Source: Peptoniphilus rachelemmaiella (GTDB lineage: Bacteria; Bacillota; Clostridia; Tissierellales; Peptoniphilaceae). Taken from it: a DNA stretch of 64,000 nt. Under the pieces are notes generated by a model. The model was given only the letters and a program-made list of their open reading frames with translations, searched no databases and was not told the DNA's origin. Numbering within the stretch: the first letter of the stretch is position 1; each line of letters begins with the position of its first letter. The DNA lies in contig NZ_CALPBW010000002.1 of assembly GCF_943169845.1 (NCBI RefSeq), positions 62,001-126,000 of the forward strand, in the 5' to 3' direction. Both the position numbers and the translations under genes were made by a program. Of this stretch, positions 18,515 to 27,061 are shown piece by piece.

Positions 18515-19230
18515 ATAAACTCCTTAAGTTTTTCATCTTTTTTTACAGAATCAAGAACTGGTCTTTTTCTTTTCATTTTTTCTTCTTTTGAAATTTTACC
18601 ATGTTCAAGAGTTATCATTCTTTCAGATTCTTCACCGACTTCAGGGTCGTGAGTTACAACAATAATTGTTGATCCTGCATTGTGAAGTTTTTCAAATATG
18701 TCAAGAACTATATATTCATTCTTTTCATCCAAATTTCCTGTGGGTTCATCGGCTAAAAGTATTGAAGGATGATTAATAAGAGCTCTAGCAATGCATACTC
18801 TTTGTTGTTCCCCACCTGATAATTGGTTGGGTAAGTGGTTGGCTCTATCAGCAAGACCTACTGCAGCCAAAGCTTCCATTGCTTCTTGTGCATCTGGCAT
18901 AGAATGATAATATTGTGACATCATTACATTTTCCAAAGCACTTAAATAATTAACTAAATGAAATTGTTGGAAAATAAGTCCTATCTTATCCCTTCTAATA
19001 ACTGTTAGTTCCTTAGGTGATTTTTTTGCTATATCTTCACCATCCAAAATAACTTCGCCAAGTGAAGGTTTATCCATGGCACCAATAATATTCATCATTG
19101 TTGTTTTACCAGAACCTGATGGACCCATTATAGAAATCCATTCGCCCTTTTCTACACTTAAATTGATTTTGTCAAGGGCTTTAAGTTCACCATAAATTTT
19201 TGAAACATCTACGAGTTTTAATATATCCAT
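18511..19230 (-). CDS. LolD/MacB-like ABC ATPase
   Basis: 239 residues. Walker A GPSGSGKTT, signature LSGGEQQRVCIARA, Walker B ILLADEPTGNLDEKN and a switch His in VVTHDPEVGEES. The C-terminus is a Lys-rich extension. Placed directly after the two permease genes, it corresponds to the ATPase of the FTR1-P19 operon (Cj1663-like). Confidence 0.9.
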   Translation of the reverse strand: MDILKLVDVSKIYGELKALDKINLSVEKGEWISIMGPSGSGKTTMMNIIGAMDKPSLGEVILDGEDIAKKSPKELTVIRRDKIGLIFQQFHLVNYLSALENVMMSQYYHSMPDAQEAMEALAAVGLADRANHLPNQLSGGEQQRVCIARALINHPSILLADEPTGNLDEKNEYIVLDIFEKLHNAGSTIIVVTHDPEVGEESERMITLEHGKISKEEKMKRKRPVLDSVKKDEKLKEFI

Positions 19231-19241
19231 AAAATTCCTTT

Positions 19242-20390
19242 CTATTCTCCACGAAGCACTAAAGCTGGATCAATATCAACAGTTTTAGATACTGGTATTA
19301 AAGATGCAACTATAGTTATTACTATACAGACAATAATTGTCATAGGTACTAAAAGAGGCAAGAAACTTACCTTTCTAGCAAATACCGAAATACTTACTCT
19401 ATTGGCAAATATATATCCTAATGCAACACCTAAAAGTCCACCAAAAACCCCCAAAAATGCTCCTTCACCTAAAAAGTCAACGATTACTGACGAATTTGTG
19501 GCGCCCAAAGCTTTCTTAAGACCTATTTCTTTACGCCTTTCAGTTACAACTGCCATCATTGTTGTGGATACACATATCATCATTATGAATAATACTATTA
19601 TCGTTACAATGAAGACAAGAGCTTGTAATTTATTCAAAACTATATCTTGTGAGGCGGTAACTCTTTTTACCATTTGTGGAGTTAGAGATCCATCCTTTTG
19701 TGAAATATTTGATACTATTTTTGAAAGTTCATTTTGTTCAGCTTCTATTGAATATTCTACGACATCAAAATCTTTGTCTTTAACAAGCTGTGAAATATCA
19801 TCAATACTCATAAAAATAAGTTCTTCTTCTTTACCACCTGTTGTTACAACTCCTGAAACAACAAAATTAGTATCTATAGAACCTTCTCCATTAACTTTGG
19901 GAGTATTTATAATAATTTTATCTCCCTCTTTTAATTCCAAAGCCTTTGAAACTTCATTACCTATTAAAACTTCTCTCGATTTTTCAGGCCATGAACCGTC
20001 AATAAGCCAGTATGGAGAATTTTCTTTCGCTCCCTTTAAATCTGTACCTGCAAGCATATAAGGTTGTTCATTAATTTTTGCATTTGTATAAATATAGGGT
20101 GCCTGACCGACAAGCTTTCCTGAAGGAATTAACGATTTAACTTCATCTAACTGTTCATTGGTAATTTTTTTATCAGGGTTGGTGGGAATTACCAACATAT
20201 TTGCACCATAAGACCTAAACTCCTTACCCATTTGTCTAGGAATATCATAGTAAATAGTAACAAGTCCTGAAATAATTGTTGCTCCCATAGCTATAGCAAG
20301 TAGTGCTGTTAACATTCTTGCACGTCTCCTTGCCAAGGAAGTCATTATCATTTTTAAGTAAAATTTATTTTTACTTTGTTTATCTGCCAT
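19242..20390 (-). CDS. FtsX-like ABC permease (second permease)
   Basis: 382 residues: N-terminal helix, extracytoplasmic domain (about 50-250), then three helices with ERRKEIGLKKALGATNSSV at the cytoplasmic loop and a C-terminal DPALVLRGE, both typical of MacB/FtsX permeases. Its start overlaps the end of the previous permease gene by 11 bases, implying translational coupling. Confidence 0.88.
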   Translation of the reverse strand: MADKQSKNKFYLKMIMTSLARRRARMLTALLAIAMGATIISGLVTIYYDIPRQMGKEFRSYGANMLVIPTNPDKKITNEQLDEVKSLIPSGKLVGQAPYIYTNAKINEQPYMLAGTDLKGAKENSPYWLIDGSWPEKSREVLIGNEVSKALELKEGDKIIINTPKVNGEGSIDTNFVVSGVVTTGGKEEELIFMSIDDISQLVKDKDFDVVEYSIEAEQNELSKIVSNISQKDGSLTPQMVKRVTASQDIVLNKLQALVFIVTIIVLFIMMICVSTTMMAVVTERRKEIGLKKALGATNSSVIVDFLGEGAFLGVFGGLLGVALGYIFANRVSISVFARKVSFLPLLVPMTIIVCIVITIVASLIPVSKTVDIDPALVLRGE

Positions 20391-21663
20391 GTAGTACCTC
20401 CGTTGGATTTAAATTCAAAAGGTATCTTATAGCTGGTATTGACCCCAATATTGTAACAAGAATAATAAGTATTGCTACAATGGGAACTACCATAGCTGTT
20501 GGAGCTATTGCTGAGCCAAAAACTGTTAGACCAATAATCTGAGTAAGTAGCAGACCAACACCGTAACCTATAACTGTTCCAAATATCGCTGTCAAAATTA
20601 TTTCCACAAGAATTATGCAAATTATCCTTCCATTTGACGCCCCTATAGCTTTTTGAAGTCCAATTTCATTAGATCTTTCCATTACAGATGCTGTAATAAG
20701 ATTAGAAATACCAAAGCCTGAACCAATCAAAGTTAATACGGTAATTAAAACCATAAGAAGAGTAGTCTTATTTAAAATATCTCCTTCACTTTCTGCAACT
20801 TGGCGAATTGGCTTAGCTACAGAATCAGTCATTACTTCTGTTATTTGATAACAAATAGCAGAAACATAAGCTGTACAATACCATACTTCCCGTTCCTTAA
20901 TAGTTAAAGATAGTGGGTTTTTGGCAGCCTTTCTTGCTAAGTCATTGTCTGGTGTAGTAAGAGCTGATACTTCAACTTTATTTACAACTCCAGTAACTCC
21001 AGCAAATTCTTGTGCTGTTTTTAAAGTAGAATATATAAATGCATCTTCATCAGAACCTGATGAGAAAATACCCTTAACTTTAAATTTTTTGTCTAAATTA
21101 TTGCTTTTTAGTTGGATTTCATCACCAACTTTAAATCCATTTCTGTCTGCAAAAATCTTTCCAAGCATAACTGAATCGCTATCATTTTCTGATAACCACT
21201 CGCCTTGAACTTCCCACCAGTTTTTAAGTCTAATCATACCAGTATCAACTGATTCTCCAGTAGGCAAATTCATATGATTATTAAACCATGTTCCTACCAT
21301 CTTAGTATGTTTAGAATCATTATTACAAGAAACCCAAGTGTTAAGATATGGCGTATAGTCTACAATATTGTAAGCCCAAAAAATAGTTTTAATGTTAGGA
21401 AGTTCTGATTCCTTTAAATATTTTTGAACCTGCCCCTCTTTTTCTTGCATGCCATACAAATCATCAAGAAGGGAAGCTTCCTTAGGTAATACATTAATAT
21501 TTGCTCCATAGGTCTTTAATTCTTGATTAACTTTATCCCCAACACCGAGCATGGTATTTAACATTGAAGTGGCAAGAGAAGCTCCGAGGGCAACTGTAAA
21601 TGCAATAAGAGCCATCTTTCCCTTTTGTCTAAAAAGCGCTCCTTTAACTATTCTCCAAAACAT
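20380..21663 (-). CDS. FtsX-like ABC permease (first permease)
   Basis: 427 residues with the same MacB/FtsX plan: N-terminal helix, extracytoplasmic domain (about 45-285), three C-terminal helices, loop ERSNEIGLQKAIGASNGRI and tail NPTEVLHGR. It follows the DUF2318 gene by 8 bases. With the 19242-20390 product it probably forms the heterodimeric permease of the FTR1-P19 system. Confidence 0.88.
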   Translation of the reverse strand: MFWRIVKGALFRQKGKMALIAFTVALGASLATSMLNTMLGVGDKVNQELKTYGANINVLPKEASLLDDLYGMQEKEGQVQKYLKESELPNIKTIFWAYNIVDYTPYLNTWVSCNNDSKHTKMVGTWFNNHMNLPTGESVDTGMIRLKNWWEVQGEWLSENDSDSVMLGKIFADRNGFKVGDEIQLKSNNLDKKFKVKGIFSSGSDEDAFIYSTLKTAQEFAGVTGVVNKVEVSALTTPDNDLARKAAKNPLSLTIKEREVWYCTAYVSAICYQITEVMTDSVAKPIRQVAESEGDILNKTTLLMVLITVLTLIGSGFGISNLITASVMERSNEIGLQKAIGASNGRIICIILVEIILTAIFGTVIGYGVGLLLTQIIGLTVFGSAIAPTAMVVPIVAILIILVTILGSIPAIRYLLNLNPTEVLHGR

Positions 21664-21671
21664 AAGCCCTC

Positions 21672-22919
21672 CTACTTAAATACATAAGACAATGCGTCAA
21701 GATCTTTTGGCGCAATCTTTATCTTTTTATCATGGACAATGTATGGGAAAGGTATCGGGTTACATCCACCCTTAAAACCTATTGTACCCCTATTCATTAC
21801 AACGTCGCACAACTTACAAATAACATCATCGCCTCTTTCAAAATATCCAGATGGACCACATATCTCGCAGGCATCAAGTACAACTCCATAGGAACCTTCT
21901 GATTTTTTAATGCAGAAAAATCTCATTTGTACGCCATCCTCTGCCTTATACAAATATCTGTGCAAATGCATATCCTCTAAGCTACTTAAAGGAATAACAA
22001 TCATTCCATTTTCAGTTTGATAATCTTCAGGTGGTGAAAGGGCCTGTTCCTTATTAGCATATGCCTTTCCAAACGTTAATGAAAAAGTATTAATAAATAG
22101 AACGACAAGGAAAAAAATTGCCCAATGTCTTTTATTCTTCATTCTATACTTTATTTTTCTTAACTGAGCCCTATTGCTATAATCTTCATTAACTTTAATA
22201 TTTTGCTTATATAAAATTACTGGAATAGCTATCATAATTAACATTGTTGCATATAAAAACACATTTTCGTGATTAGCTATAAATGCAATAACTCTAAAAA
22301 AGTTAACATTTCTAGGAATAATCCCTTTAGAATAAAACCTTTGAATTATGATATTAAATTGGCTGATACCCGAGCATATCAAGCTAAAAAAAACTACAAT
22401 CTTTAAGTTTTTACCTTCAAGTTTAACTGAGGACTTGTATATGGCAAGCCCTGATAAAATCATCATGATTATCCCAAAAACAAAGCCTAAAATCCTAAAA
22501 AGTACAATAGTTGAAACAGCACTTTCGCCATAATATACAAATTTGTTTGATTGGTTAAATACATACGGTAAATAATAAAAACAAATTCCTACAAGATAGA
22601 CAACAACCGATGATGAAATGAAATTATCATAAATTTTAGCATTTATCTTATCTTCAAATATCATAAAAATTAATATTAAAAATACTGAGATAACTATGGG
22701 TACCATAGACCAGAAATTCAATTCTGTTCTATTAATAAAATTAGGTATATTTCTTATAATTATTGAAACAATTGCTGCAATTACCCCTAAAACTAAAGAA
22801 ATTATAATAACATACTTTTTATATTTGCTCTCTTTAGTTGTATAATAGGCAAGTATTAAAGAAATCATTAGAGAAAAGGCTATTCCCGCCTCCATAACTG
22901 TAATAAAAATTTTTAACAT
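21672..22919 (-). CDS. DUF2318 membrane protein with C-terminal Cys-rich domain
   Basis: 415 residues from the ATG preceded by GGGGGGTGAAA; an ATG five codons upstream lies within the ribosome binding site. About eight membrane helices occupy residues 1-290, followed by an extracytoplasmic DUF2318 domain. That domain has the pattern CEICGPSGY, then CKLC and GGCNPIPF, a likely metal or Fe-S site. Homologues (Cj1660 in Campylobacter) always accompany P19 and FTR1. Mechanism unknown; a redox or iron-relay role is suggested by context. Confidence 0.85.
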   Translation of the reverse strand: MLKIFITVMEAGIAFSLMISLILAYYTTKESKYKKYVIIISLVLGVIAAIVSIIIRNIPNFINRTELNFWSMVPIVISVFLILIFMIFEDKINAKIYDNFISSSVVVYLVGICFYYLPYVFNQSNKFVYYGESAVSTIVLFRILGFVFGIIMMILSGLAIYKSSVKLEGKNLKIVVFFSLICSGISQFNIIIQRFYSKGIIPRNVNFFRVIAFIANHENVFLYATMLIMIAIPVILYKQNIKVNEDYSNRAQLRKIKYRMKNKRHWAIFFLVVLFINTFSLTFGKAYANKEQALSPPEDYQTENGMIVIPLSSLEDMHLHRYLYKAEDGVQMRFFCIKKSEGSYGVVLDACEICGPSGYFERGDDVICKLCDVVMNRGTIGFKGGCNPIPFPYIVHDKKIKIAPKDLDALSYVFK

Positions 22920-22942
22920 AATTTCACCCCCCATATATGTAT

Positions 22943-22968
22943 ATAAGGGGAATATAAATTCCCCTTAT
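22943..22968 (-). promoter_or_regulatory. Strong hairpin between P19 and DUF2318 genes
   Basis: A perfect 11-bp inverted repeat, ATAAGGGGAAT and its complement around ATAA. There is no T-run after it on the transcribed strand, so it is more likely an mRNA-processing or 3'-stabilising structure that keeps the upstream P19 message abundant than a terminator. Confidence 0.5.
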
Positions 22969-22991
22969 AAATATTATAAATTTTTAAAACT

Positions 22992-23657
22992 TTACCATTG
23001 TGGTCCGTTCCATTCGAAGTCAGTCCATTCTGCAACAAGTGGTTCTGTCCAGAATCTACCTGTTACACCAGTTTCTTTATCTACGTGTAGTAAGTAGTCA
23101 TTGCCTGGTGCAGAAACTTCAAATTTTACATCATAAACGCCAACACCTTCGTCAAATTTAACATTTGCACCATAGTGTGGACCATCAGATGCGTTCATTG
23201 GCATGAAAGAAACTTCTTGAACATGGTCTGAACCTTTCTTTTGTAAATAAGCTTTTACTTTTAACCATGGAACAAAATCACCAACACCATAACCTAACGT
23301 TGAACCTTCTTGTGATGCTGTAATGTCGGCTTCAATATGGCAGTCAGCTTCTTCTTTAGGAATTGAGTTTCCTGCTGGTTCCATATCAACTGGTTGGAAA
23401 TATACACCAGAGATTACTAAAGGTCCTTTAGTTTGGTCATCGCCAATTGGAAATTCTTCAAATCCTGCATCTTCTCCTGGAGCTGCAGCTTTTGCATCTC
23501 CTGCTTCTTTCTTGTTTCCTTCAGCTGGTGTTTTTTCTTCTGTAGAAGTTTTAGCTGTATTATTAGCTTTTGTATCTTCTTTTTTACCACAAGCTGTAAA
23601 CATTAATGCGCACACAAGCGTCATAACAACAAGAAATAAACTTTTCTTTTTTAACAT
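22992..23657 (-). CDS. P19/Tp34-family iron-binding lipoprotein
   Basis: 221 residues. Lipobox LMFTAC (Cys23), a low-complexity Lys/Ala/Glu linker to about residue 65, then the P19 domain. Visible family marks are the acidic HIEAD segment and SFMPMNASDGPHYGAN, which carry the Met/His/Glu ligands for the copper and iron sites known from Campylobacter P19 and Treponema Tp34. It is thought to hand iron to FTR1. The start has GGAGGATATT just upstream, supplied by the first copy of the tandem duplication at 23661. Confidence 0.9.
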   Translation of the reverse strand: MLKKKSLFLVVMTLVCALMFTACGKKEDTKANNTAKTSTEEKTPAEGNKKEAGDAKAAAPGEDAGFEEFPIGDDQTKGPLVISGVYFQPVDMEPAGNSIPKEEADCHIEADITASQEGSTLGYGVGDFVPWLKVKAYLQKKGSDHVQEVSFMPMNASDGPHYGANVKFDEGVGVYDVKFEVSAPGNDYLLHVDKETGVTGRFWTEPLVAEWTDFEWNGPQW

Positions 23658-23660
23658 AAT

Positions 23661-23926
23661 ATCCTCCTATTCTTTTTCTTGGCTGGCTTCAAGCTCAGCT
23701 CTAATTTTTTTGTTTCTATTATTTTGATAAATAACAGAAGCAATGGTTACTACTCATAGAATAATTTGTGGAATGAGATTTTCATACCTATATATCCTCC
23801 TATTCTTTTTCTTGGCTGGCTTCAAGCTCAGCTCTAATTTTTTTGTTTCTATTATTTTGATAAATAACAGAAGCAATGGTTACTACCAATAGAATAATTT
23901 GTGGGATGAGATTTTCATACCTATCG
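23661..23926. repeat. 133-bp tandem duplication of the FTR1 gene 3' end
   Basis: Bases 23661-23793 repeat 23794-23926 with only a few mismatches (for example ctcatag against ccaatag, and ggaatgag against gggatgag). The unit includes the last ~42 codons and stop of FTR1 and the AGGAGG used by the next gene. The copy next to P19 is non-coding but retains the ribosome binding site, so P19 translation is preserved. The high identity suggests a recent slip or unequal crossover. Confidence 0.93.
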
Positions 23927-25137
23927 TATATACCTATAACTTCAGCAGACCATCCATTCATCCAAGGAACTATAGTTCTGCCAATTACATCTGCTTCTTG
24001 TAATTCTCCTATGCCCTTTCCTAAGAAAGACAAGCAAAGTATAAACATTAGCCAAGAAGTAAATGTAAAGAATGGTTTTAATGGTAGCCTTACAGAAACT
24101 TTAGCAATTAAATAATATACAATTGCAAGTATTATGGCGGCAACTAAAAGTCCAATCCACATATGCATTGGATTATCAGAAATGCCTGTTCTCATACCTT
24201 GGAAAAACAAAATAAGTTCTGCACCCTCTCTTGCTACTGCTAAGAATGCAGTGAAAGATAAGGCAAAATAATTACCCTTGGAAACAGATTGTTCAACTTT
24301 GTTTTTAATGTATCTATTCCAAACTTCAACTTCAGATTTAGAAAGCATCCAATTGGATACATAAAATAGTACGATAACGGCAAGAAACATCGCAATTCCT
24401 TCGAATATTTCTTGTCCCATTCCAGACTCAACTTCTCCCACTGTATTGGCGATGATATTAAATCCTCCAGCTAGGACTGCTGAAAAAACAATGCCTAGCA
24501 AGGCTCCAATATATACACCTTTTAAATAAATTCTATTATTAGTCTTTGATAAATATGCAGCAATGGCAGCTACAACTAAAATGGCTTCGAGTCCTTCACG
24601 AAGTGTAAGTCCAAGAACTGCAAAAAATGTACCAAATCTTTTTAGCAGCTCTCCAAACAATTGACCTGTTGAAAGGCTATTTGCATCTTCTTGACTTTGA
24701 CCACTGGACTTAGAATCTCCAGAGGTTCCATCAAGAGTATGGGCATCTTCATGAAGATAAGTTATAAGTGCATCAATTTCATCTTTAACTTCTTTTGGGT
24801 CTGCATCTGCTTTGATAGAATTTTTTGCTCTGTAAAATTGATGTTCAACCATTGAACCTCTTTGGCCTGAAATTGCAGTCATAGTTGTTTTTTCAAATCC
24901 AATTTTTTCATAGAATTTAAAGTAAGCTACATTAACTGCATCTGTGGCTGCTTTTTTAGCATCCTTATCTCCAGGCTTGTAAACTTCCACAGCTTTTTCT
25001 AAATGTTCTGACATAGCATCAGCGACTTCAACCCAGTTACCATAATTTGTTTCTGCTGCAAAAGCAGACATGGAAGTGAGGCTAATCATGATTACCATAA
25101 TTGCAAAAATGCTAGTCATTTTCTTTAATAAATTCAT
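23800..25137 (-). CDS. FTR1-family high-affinity iron permease
   Basis: 445 residues. Signal peptide (about 1-28), an extracytoplasmic helical domain (about 29-160) comparable to the EfeO/FTR1 N-terminal domain of Gram-positives, then seven membrane helices. The two iron-binding motifs of the family are present as LREGLEAIL (about 180) and AREGAELIL (about 300). It transports ferric iron, usually fed by P19. The gene overlaps the preceding ATPase gene by 26 bases, and its start is backed by AAGGAGG. Its 3' end is duplicated in tandem. Confidence 0.93.
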   Translation of the reverse strand: MNLLKKMTSIFAIMVIMISLTSMSAFAAETNYGNWVEVADAMSEHLEKAVEVYKPGDKDAKKAATDAVNVAYFKFYEKIGFEKTTMTAISGQRGSMVEHQFYRAKNSIKADADPKEVKDEIDALITYLHEDAHTLDGTSGDSKSSGQSQEDANSLSTGQLFGELLKRFGTFFAVLGLTLREGLEAILVVAAIAAYLSKTNNRIYLKGVYIGALLGIVFSAVLAGGFNIIANTVGEVESGMGQEIFEGIAMFLAVIVLFYVSNWMLSKSEVEVWNRYIKNKVEQSVSKGNYFALSFTAFLAVAREGAELILFFQGMRTGISDNPMHMWIGLLVAAIILAIVYYLIAKVSVRLPLKPFFTFTSWLMFILCLSFLGKGIGELQEADVIGRTIVPWMNGWSAEVIGIYDRYENLIPQIILLVVTIASVIYQNNRNKKIRAELEASQEKE

Positions 25138-25816
25138 CTCTATCCTCCTTCTTTATTAAACTTCCATCTTCCATTTGGTAAAGTGTATTGCCATATTTTA
25201 AAATATCAAGCTCATGAGTAACTATAATAAGTGCAGTACCTTTAGAATTTATTTTTTTTAATAAATCCATTATCTCCATAGTAGTGTTTTTATCCAAATC
25301 ACTTGTTGGCTCATCTAAAATCAAAAGTTTCGGCGAATTAATCATAGATCTGGCTATCAGCACTCTTTTTAGCTCTCCTCCAGATAAATTTTTAGCAAAA
25401 TCATCCTTCAGATGCAAAATTCCCATCAAATCAAGGAGCATAGCTGCTTTTTCATAAGCAGATTCATCTCTTTTAAATAGATAATAAGGAAGAGACACAT
25501 TCTCTAAAACATTTAAATTTGGAAGTGTTCCTAGACTTTGTGGCACAAAACCTATGATTTCATTCCTATATTTGCTAATTTCTCTATCAGAAAAATCACT
25601 TATATTTTTGCCCTTAGCAAAAATTTTACCTTCAGTCGGTTTTAATAAACCAGACAAAAGATTTAAAAAAGTTGACTTCCCGGAACCACTTCTGCCAATT
25701 ATATTGACAAAATCTCCCTCCTTCAAGGTAAAGTTTACATTTTTAACAGCAAAAAGTGTATTGGAACCTCTTTTGAAACTCTTGCTTAAATTTTCAGTTT
25801 CAATTATTGATTCCAT
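25112..25816 (-). CDS. LolD-like ABC ATPase upstream of FTR1
   Basis: 234 residues from the ATG that overlaps the DUF4418 stop (TAATG). Walker A GRSGSGKST, signature LSGGELKRVLIARS, Walker B LLILDEPTSDLD, switch VTHELDIL. A longer reading from 25840 would start inside the DUF4418 gene and was not used. No permease is adjacent; it may serve the permease at the far end of the operon (16887-18089). Confidence 0.87.
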   Translation of the reverse strand: MESIIETENLSKSFKRGSNTLFAVKNVNFTLKEGDFVNIIGRSGSGKSTFLNLLSGLLKPTEGKIFAKGKNISDFSDREISKYRNEIIGFVPQSLGTLPNLNVLENVSLPYYLFKRDESAYEKAAMLLDLMGILHLKDDFAKNLSGGELKRVLIARSMINSPKLLILDEPTSDLDKNTTMEIMDLLKKINSKGTALIIVTHELDILKYGNTLYQMEDGSLIKKEDRDEFIKEND

Positions 25817-26211
25817 TATGAATGTCTTTCTTTCATACAATAATAAATATTAACTAAAACCAATATACATGACAACAATGTGCATAACGGAATGGTTTTT
25901 GCTCTGCAAGCCATATCGGCTTTCATGCATCCACCAATAAGTATATGAGCGTTTAGTATCTCTAAAATACCAATTGCTATATTTGAAATAGATAATCCTA
26001 AAGATATTTTTGAATCTTTAACTACAATAAGAATAATTGCTAATACTAAAATGACTGCGCCAATACCTATAGTCATATTTCCCATCCAATGGCATTTCAT
26101 GAACATCCCATTTTCCATAGGAGGACAAACGGGTGTTATAAATTTTGGTGCAAGCACTAACAAAAAACCTATAATAGCTGAAATATATCCTAAAATCTTC
26201 TTTCTACTCAT
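25816..26211 (-). CDS. DUF4418 small membrane protein
   Basis: 131 residues from the ATG eight bases after AAAGGA. Four membrane helices. Two Cys-rich extracytoplasmic turns are visible, CPPMENGMFMKCHWM near residue 30 and GGCMKADMAC near residue 95, with His and Met nearby, which could bind a metal. DUF4418 proteins often sit next to an ATPase and FtsX permease; function is not known. Translationally coupled to the ATPase gene through a TAATG overlap. Confidence 0.8.
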   Translation of the reverse strand: MSRKKILGYISAIIGFLLVLAPKFITPVCPPMENGMFMKCHWMGNMTIGIGAVILVLAIILIVVKDSKISLGLSISNIAIGILEILNAHILIGGCMKADMACRAKTIPLCTLLSCILVLVNIYYCMKERHS

Positions 26212-26238
26212 TTTAATCATCCTTTCTACTTATCTTTA

Positions 26239-26409
26239 TCAATAACATTGTAATATAAAAACGTGTTTATTTTTTTTATACTTACCAGTCTTTTTTTCAA
26301 CAGTTACCCCTGGCCAGTTACCAACATATTGGTTGGAACCAGTGAGGCCGTTAAAAAGTGTTGACTTGCCACTATTGGGGTTGCCGGCAAGTGCAATAGC
26401 AATAGCCAT
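26239..26409 (-). pseudogene. feoB: feoB 5' stump (56 codons)
   Basis: Starts at ATG 26409 behind GGAGGAC and encodes an unmistakable FeoB G-domain opening: the G1 motif GNPNSGKST, then [19 protein letters not shown] of switch I. After about 45 residues homology ends and a TGA follows at 26239. The rest of the GTPase and the ferrous iron channel are absent, so it cannot function. The break point marks the junction where the DUF4418/FTR1 cluster was joined. Confidence 0.9.
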
Positions 26410-26410
26410 C

Positions 26411-26751
26411 TTAGTCCTCCTTCTTTTCTATTTCTTCAATTGCAATTAATTAAGCATCTGCTATTCTAATGTTAAGTTCATAATGTCTATATTAATTTGC
26501 ACAGGGTCTCCAAGTGGCGCCACCTTCCTTATGTGAATTTCTGAATTTTTTGTAATTCCCATGTCCATTATCCTTCTTTTCAAAGGACCAGAACCATTGA
26601 TTTTTTTAACGATGTAGTATTTTCCTACAACTGCATCTTTGACAAAACCAAGATTCGCCAGGTGGGACTCAGTTACATTACTATCTCCTAAAGACTTAAT
26701 CCTTAAAATCTTATAATTAACATTTAAGGGTGCCATTACTAAGCTAAGCAT
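26411..26751 (-). pseudogene. feoA: Chimeric, frameshifted feoA relic
   Basis: The 96-codon open frame joins the front part of one FeoA domain (up to HLANLGFVKDA) directly to a second FeoA domain (VVGKYYIVKK..LKRRIMDMGITKNSEIHIRKVAPLGDPVQINI). Adjacent feoA genes are common in related bacteria, so a deletion between two copies explains it. After INI the frame is lost; shifting it recovers the expected end (ELNIRIADA, stop, [12 protein letters not shown], then TAA at 26411). So there is a frameshift plus a nonsense codon. FeoA is a small SH3-like helper of FeoB, which is also broken here. Confidence 0.85.
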
Positions 26752-26799
26752 CTAACCACTCGTTTCTAGTTTTAATTTTATTAAAATAAACTAATCTTT

Positions 26800-26818
26800 G
26801 AATTTGATTATCATTTTC
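26800..26818. promoter_or_regulatory. Fur box upstream of the feoA relic and iron operon
   Basis: Read on the minus strand, GAAAATGATAATCAAATTC matches the 19-bp Fur consensus GATAATGATAATCATTATC at 15 positions. It begins 6 bases after the -10 box, ideal for repression when iron is plentiful. All genes from 26751 down to 16887 point the same way without a strong terminator, so this site may govern the whole FTR1-P19 cluster. Confidence 0.8.
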
Positions 26819-26824
26819 GTAACT

Positions 26825-26853
26825 ATTGTAACATAGGAAATTGAAAATTTCAA
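26825..26853 (-). promoter_or_regulatory. SigA promoter of the former feo operon
   Basis: TTGAAA, 17 bases, TACAAT, each one mismatch from consensus, about 75 bases upstream of the feoA relic start. The rest of the gap from 26752 to 27061 shows only A/T-rich sequence. Confidence 0.75.
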
Positions 26854-27061
26854 ATCAATTTTTCAGTCTTTTTTTAAAAAAGGGCATATTTTTAAGATTG
26901 AGAATATTTTTAATTTATCTTTCTTATGATGCCTTGTATATTATATATTTTCTTTTTTATTGGCCTATATAATAGAAGGACTTTAATAAAAAAGCTCGTT
27001 TATTTTTTGTTAGATAGTAATTTTTAGTAATTTTATAAGTAAAACTTATTCTCAAAATAAT

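Noticed and set aside
19402-20061. 219-codon plus-strand open frame
   Set aside because: Mirror of the FtsX permease gene; Ser/Thr/Ile/Pro-rich low-complexity product typical of an antisense frame.
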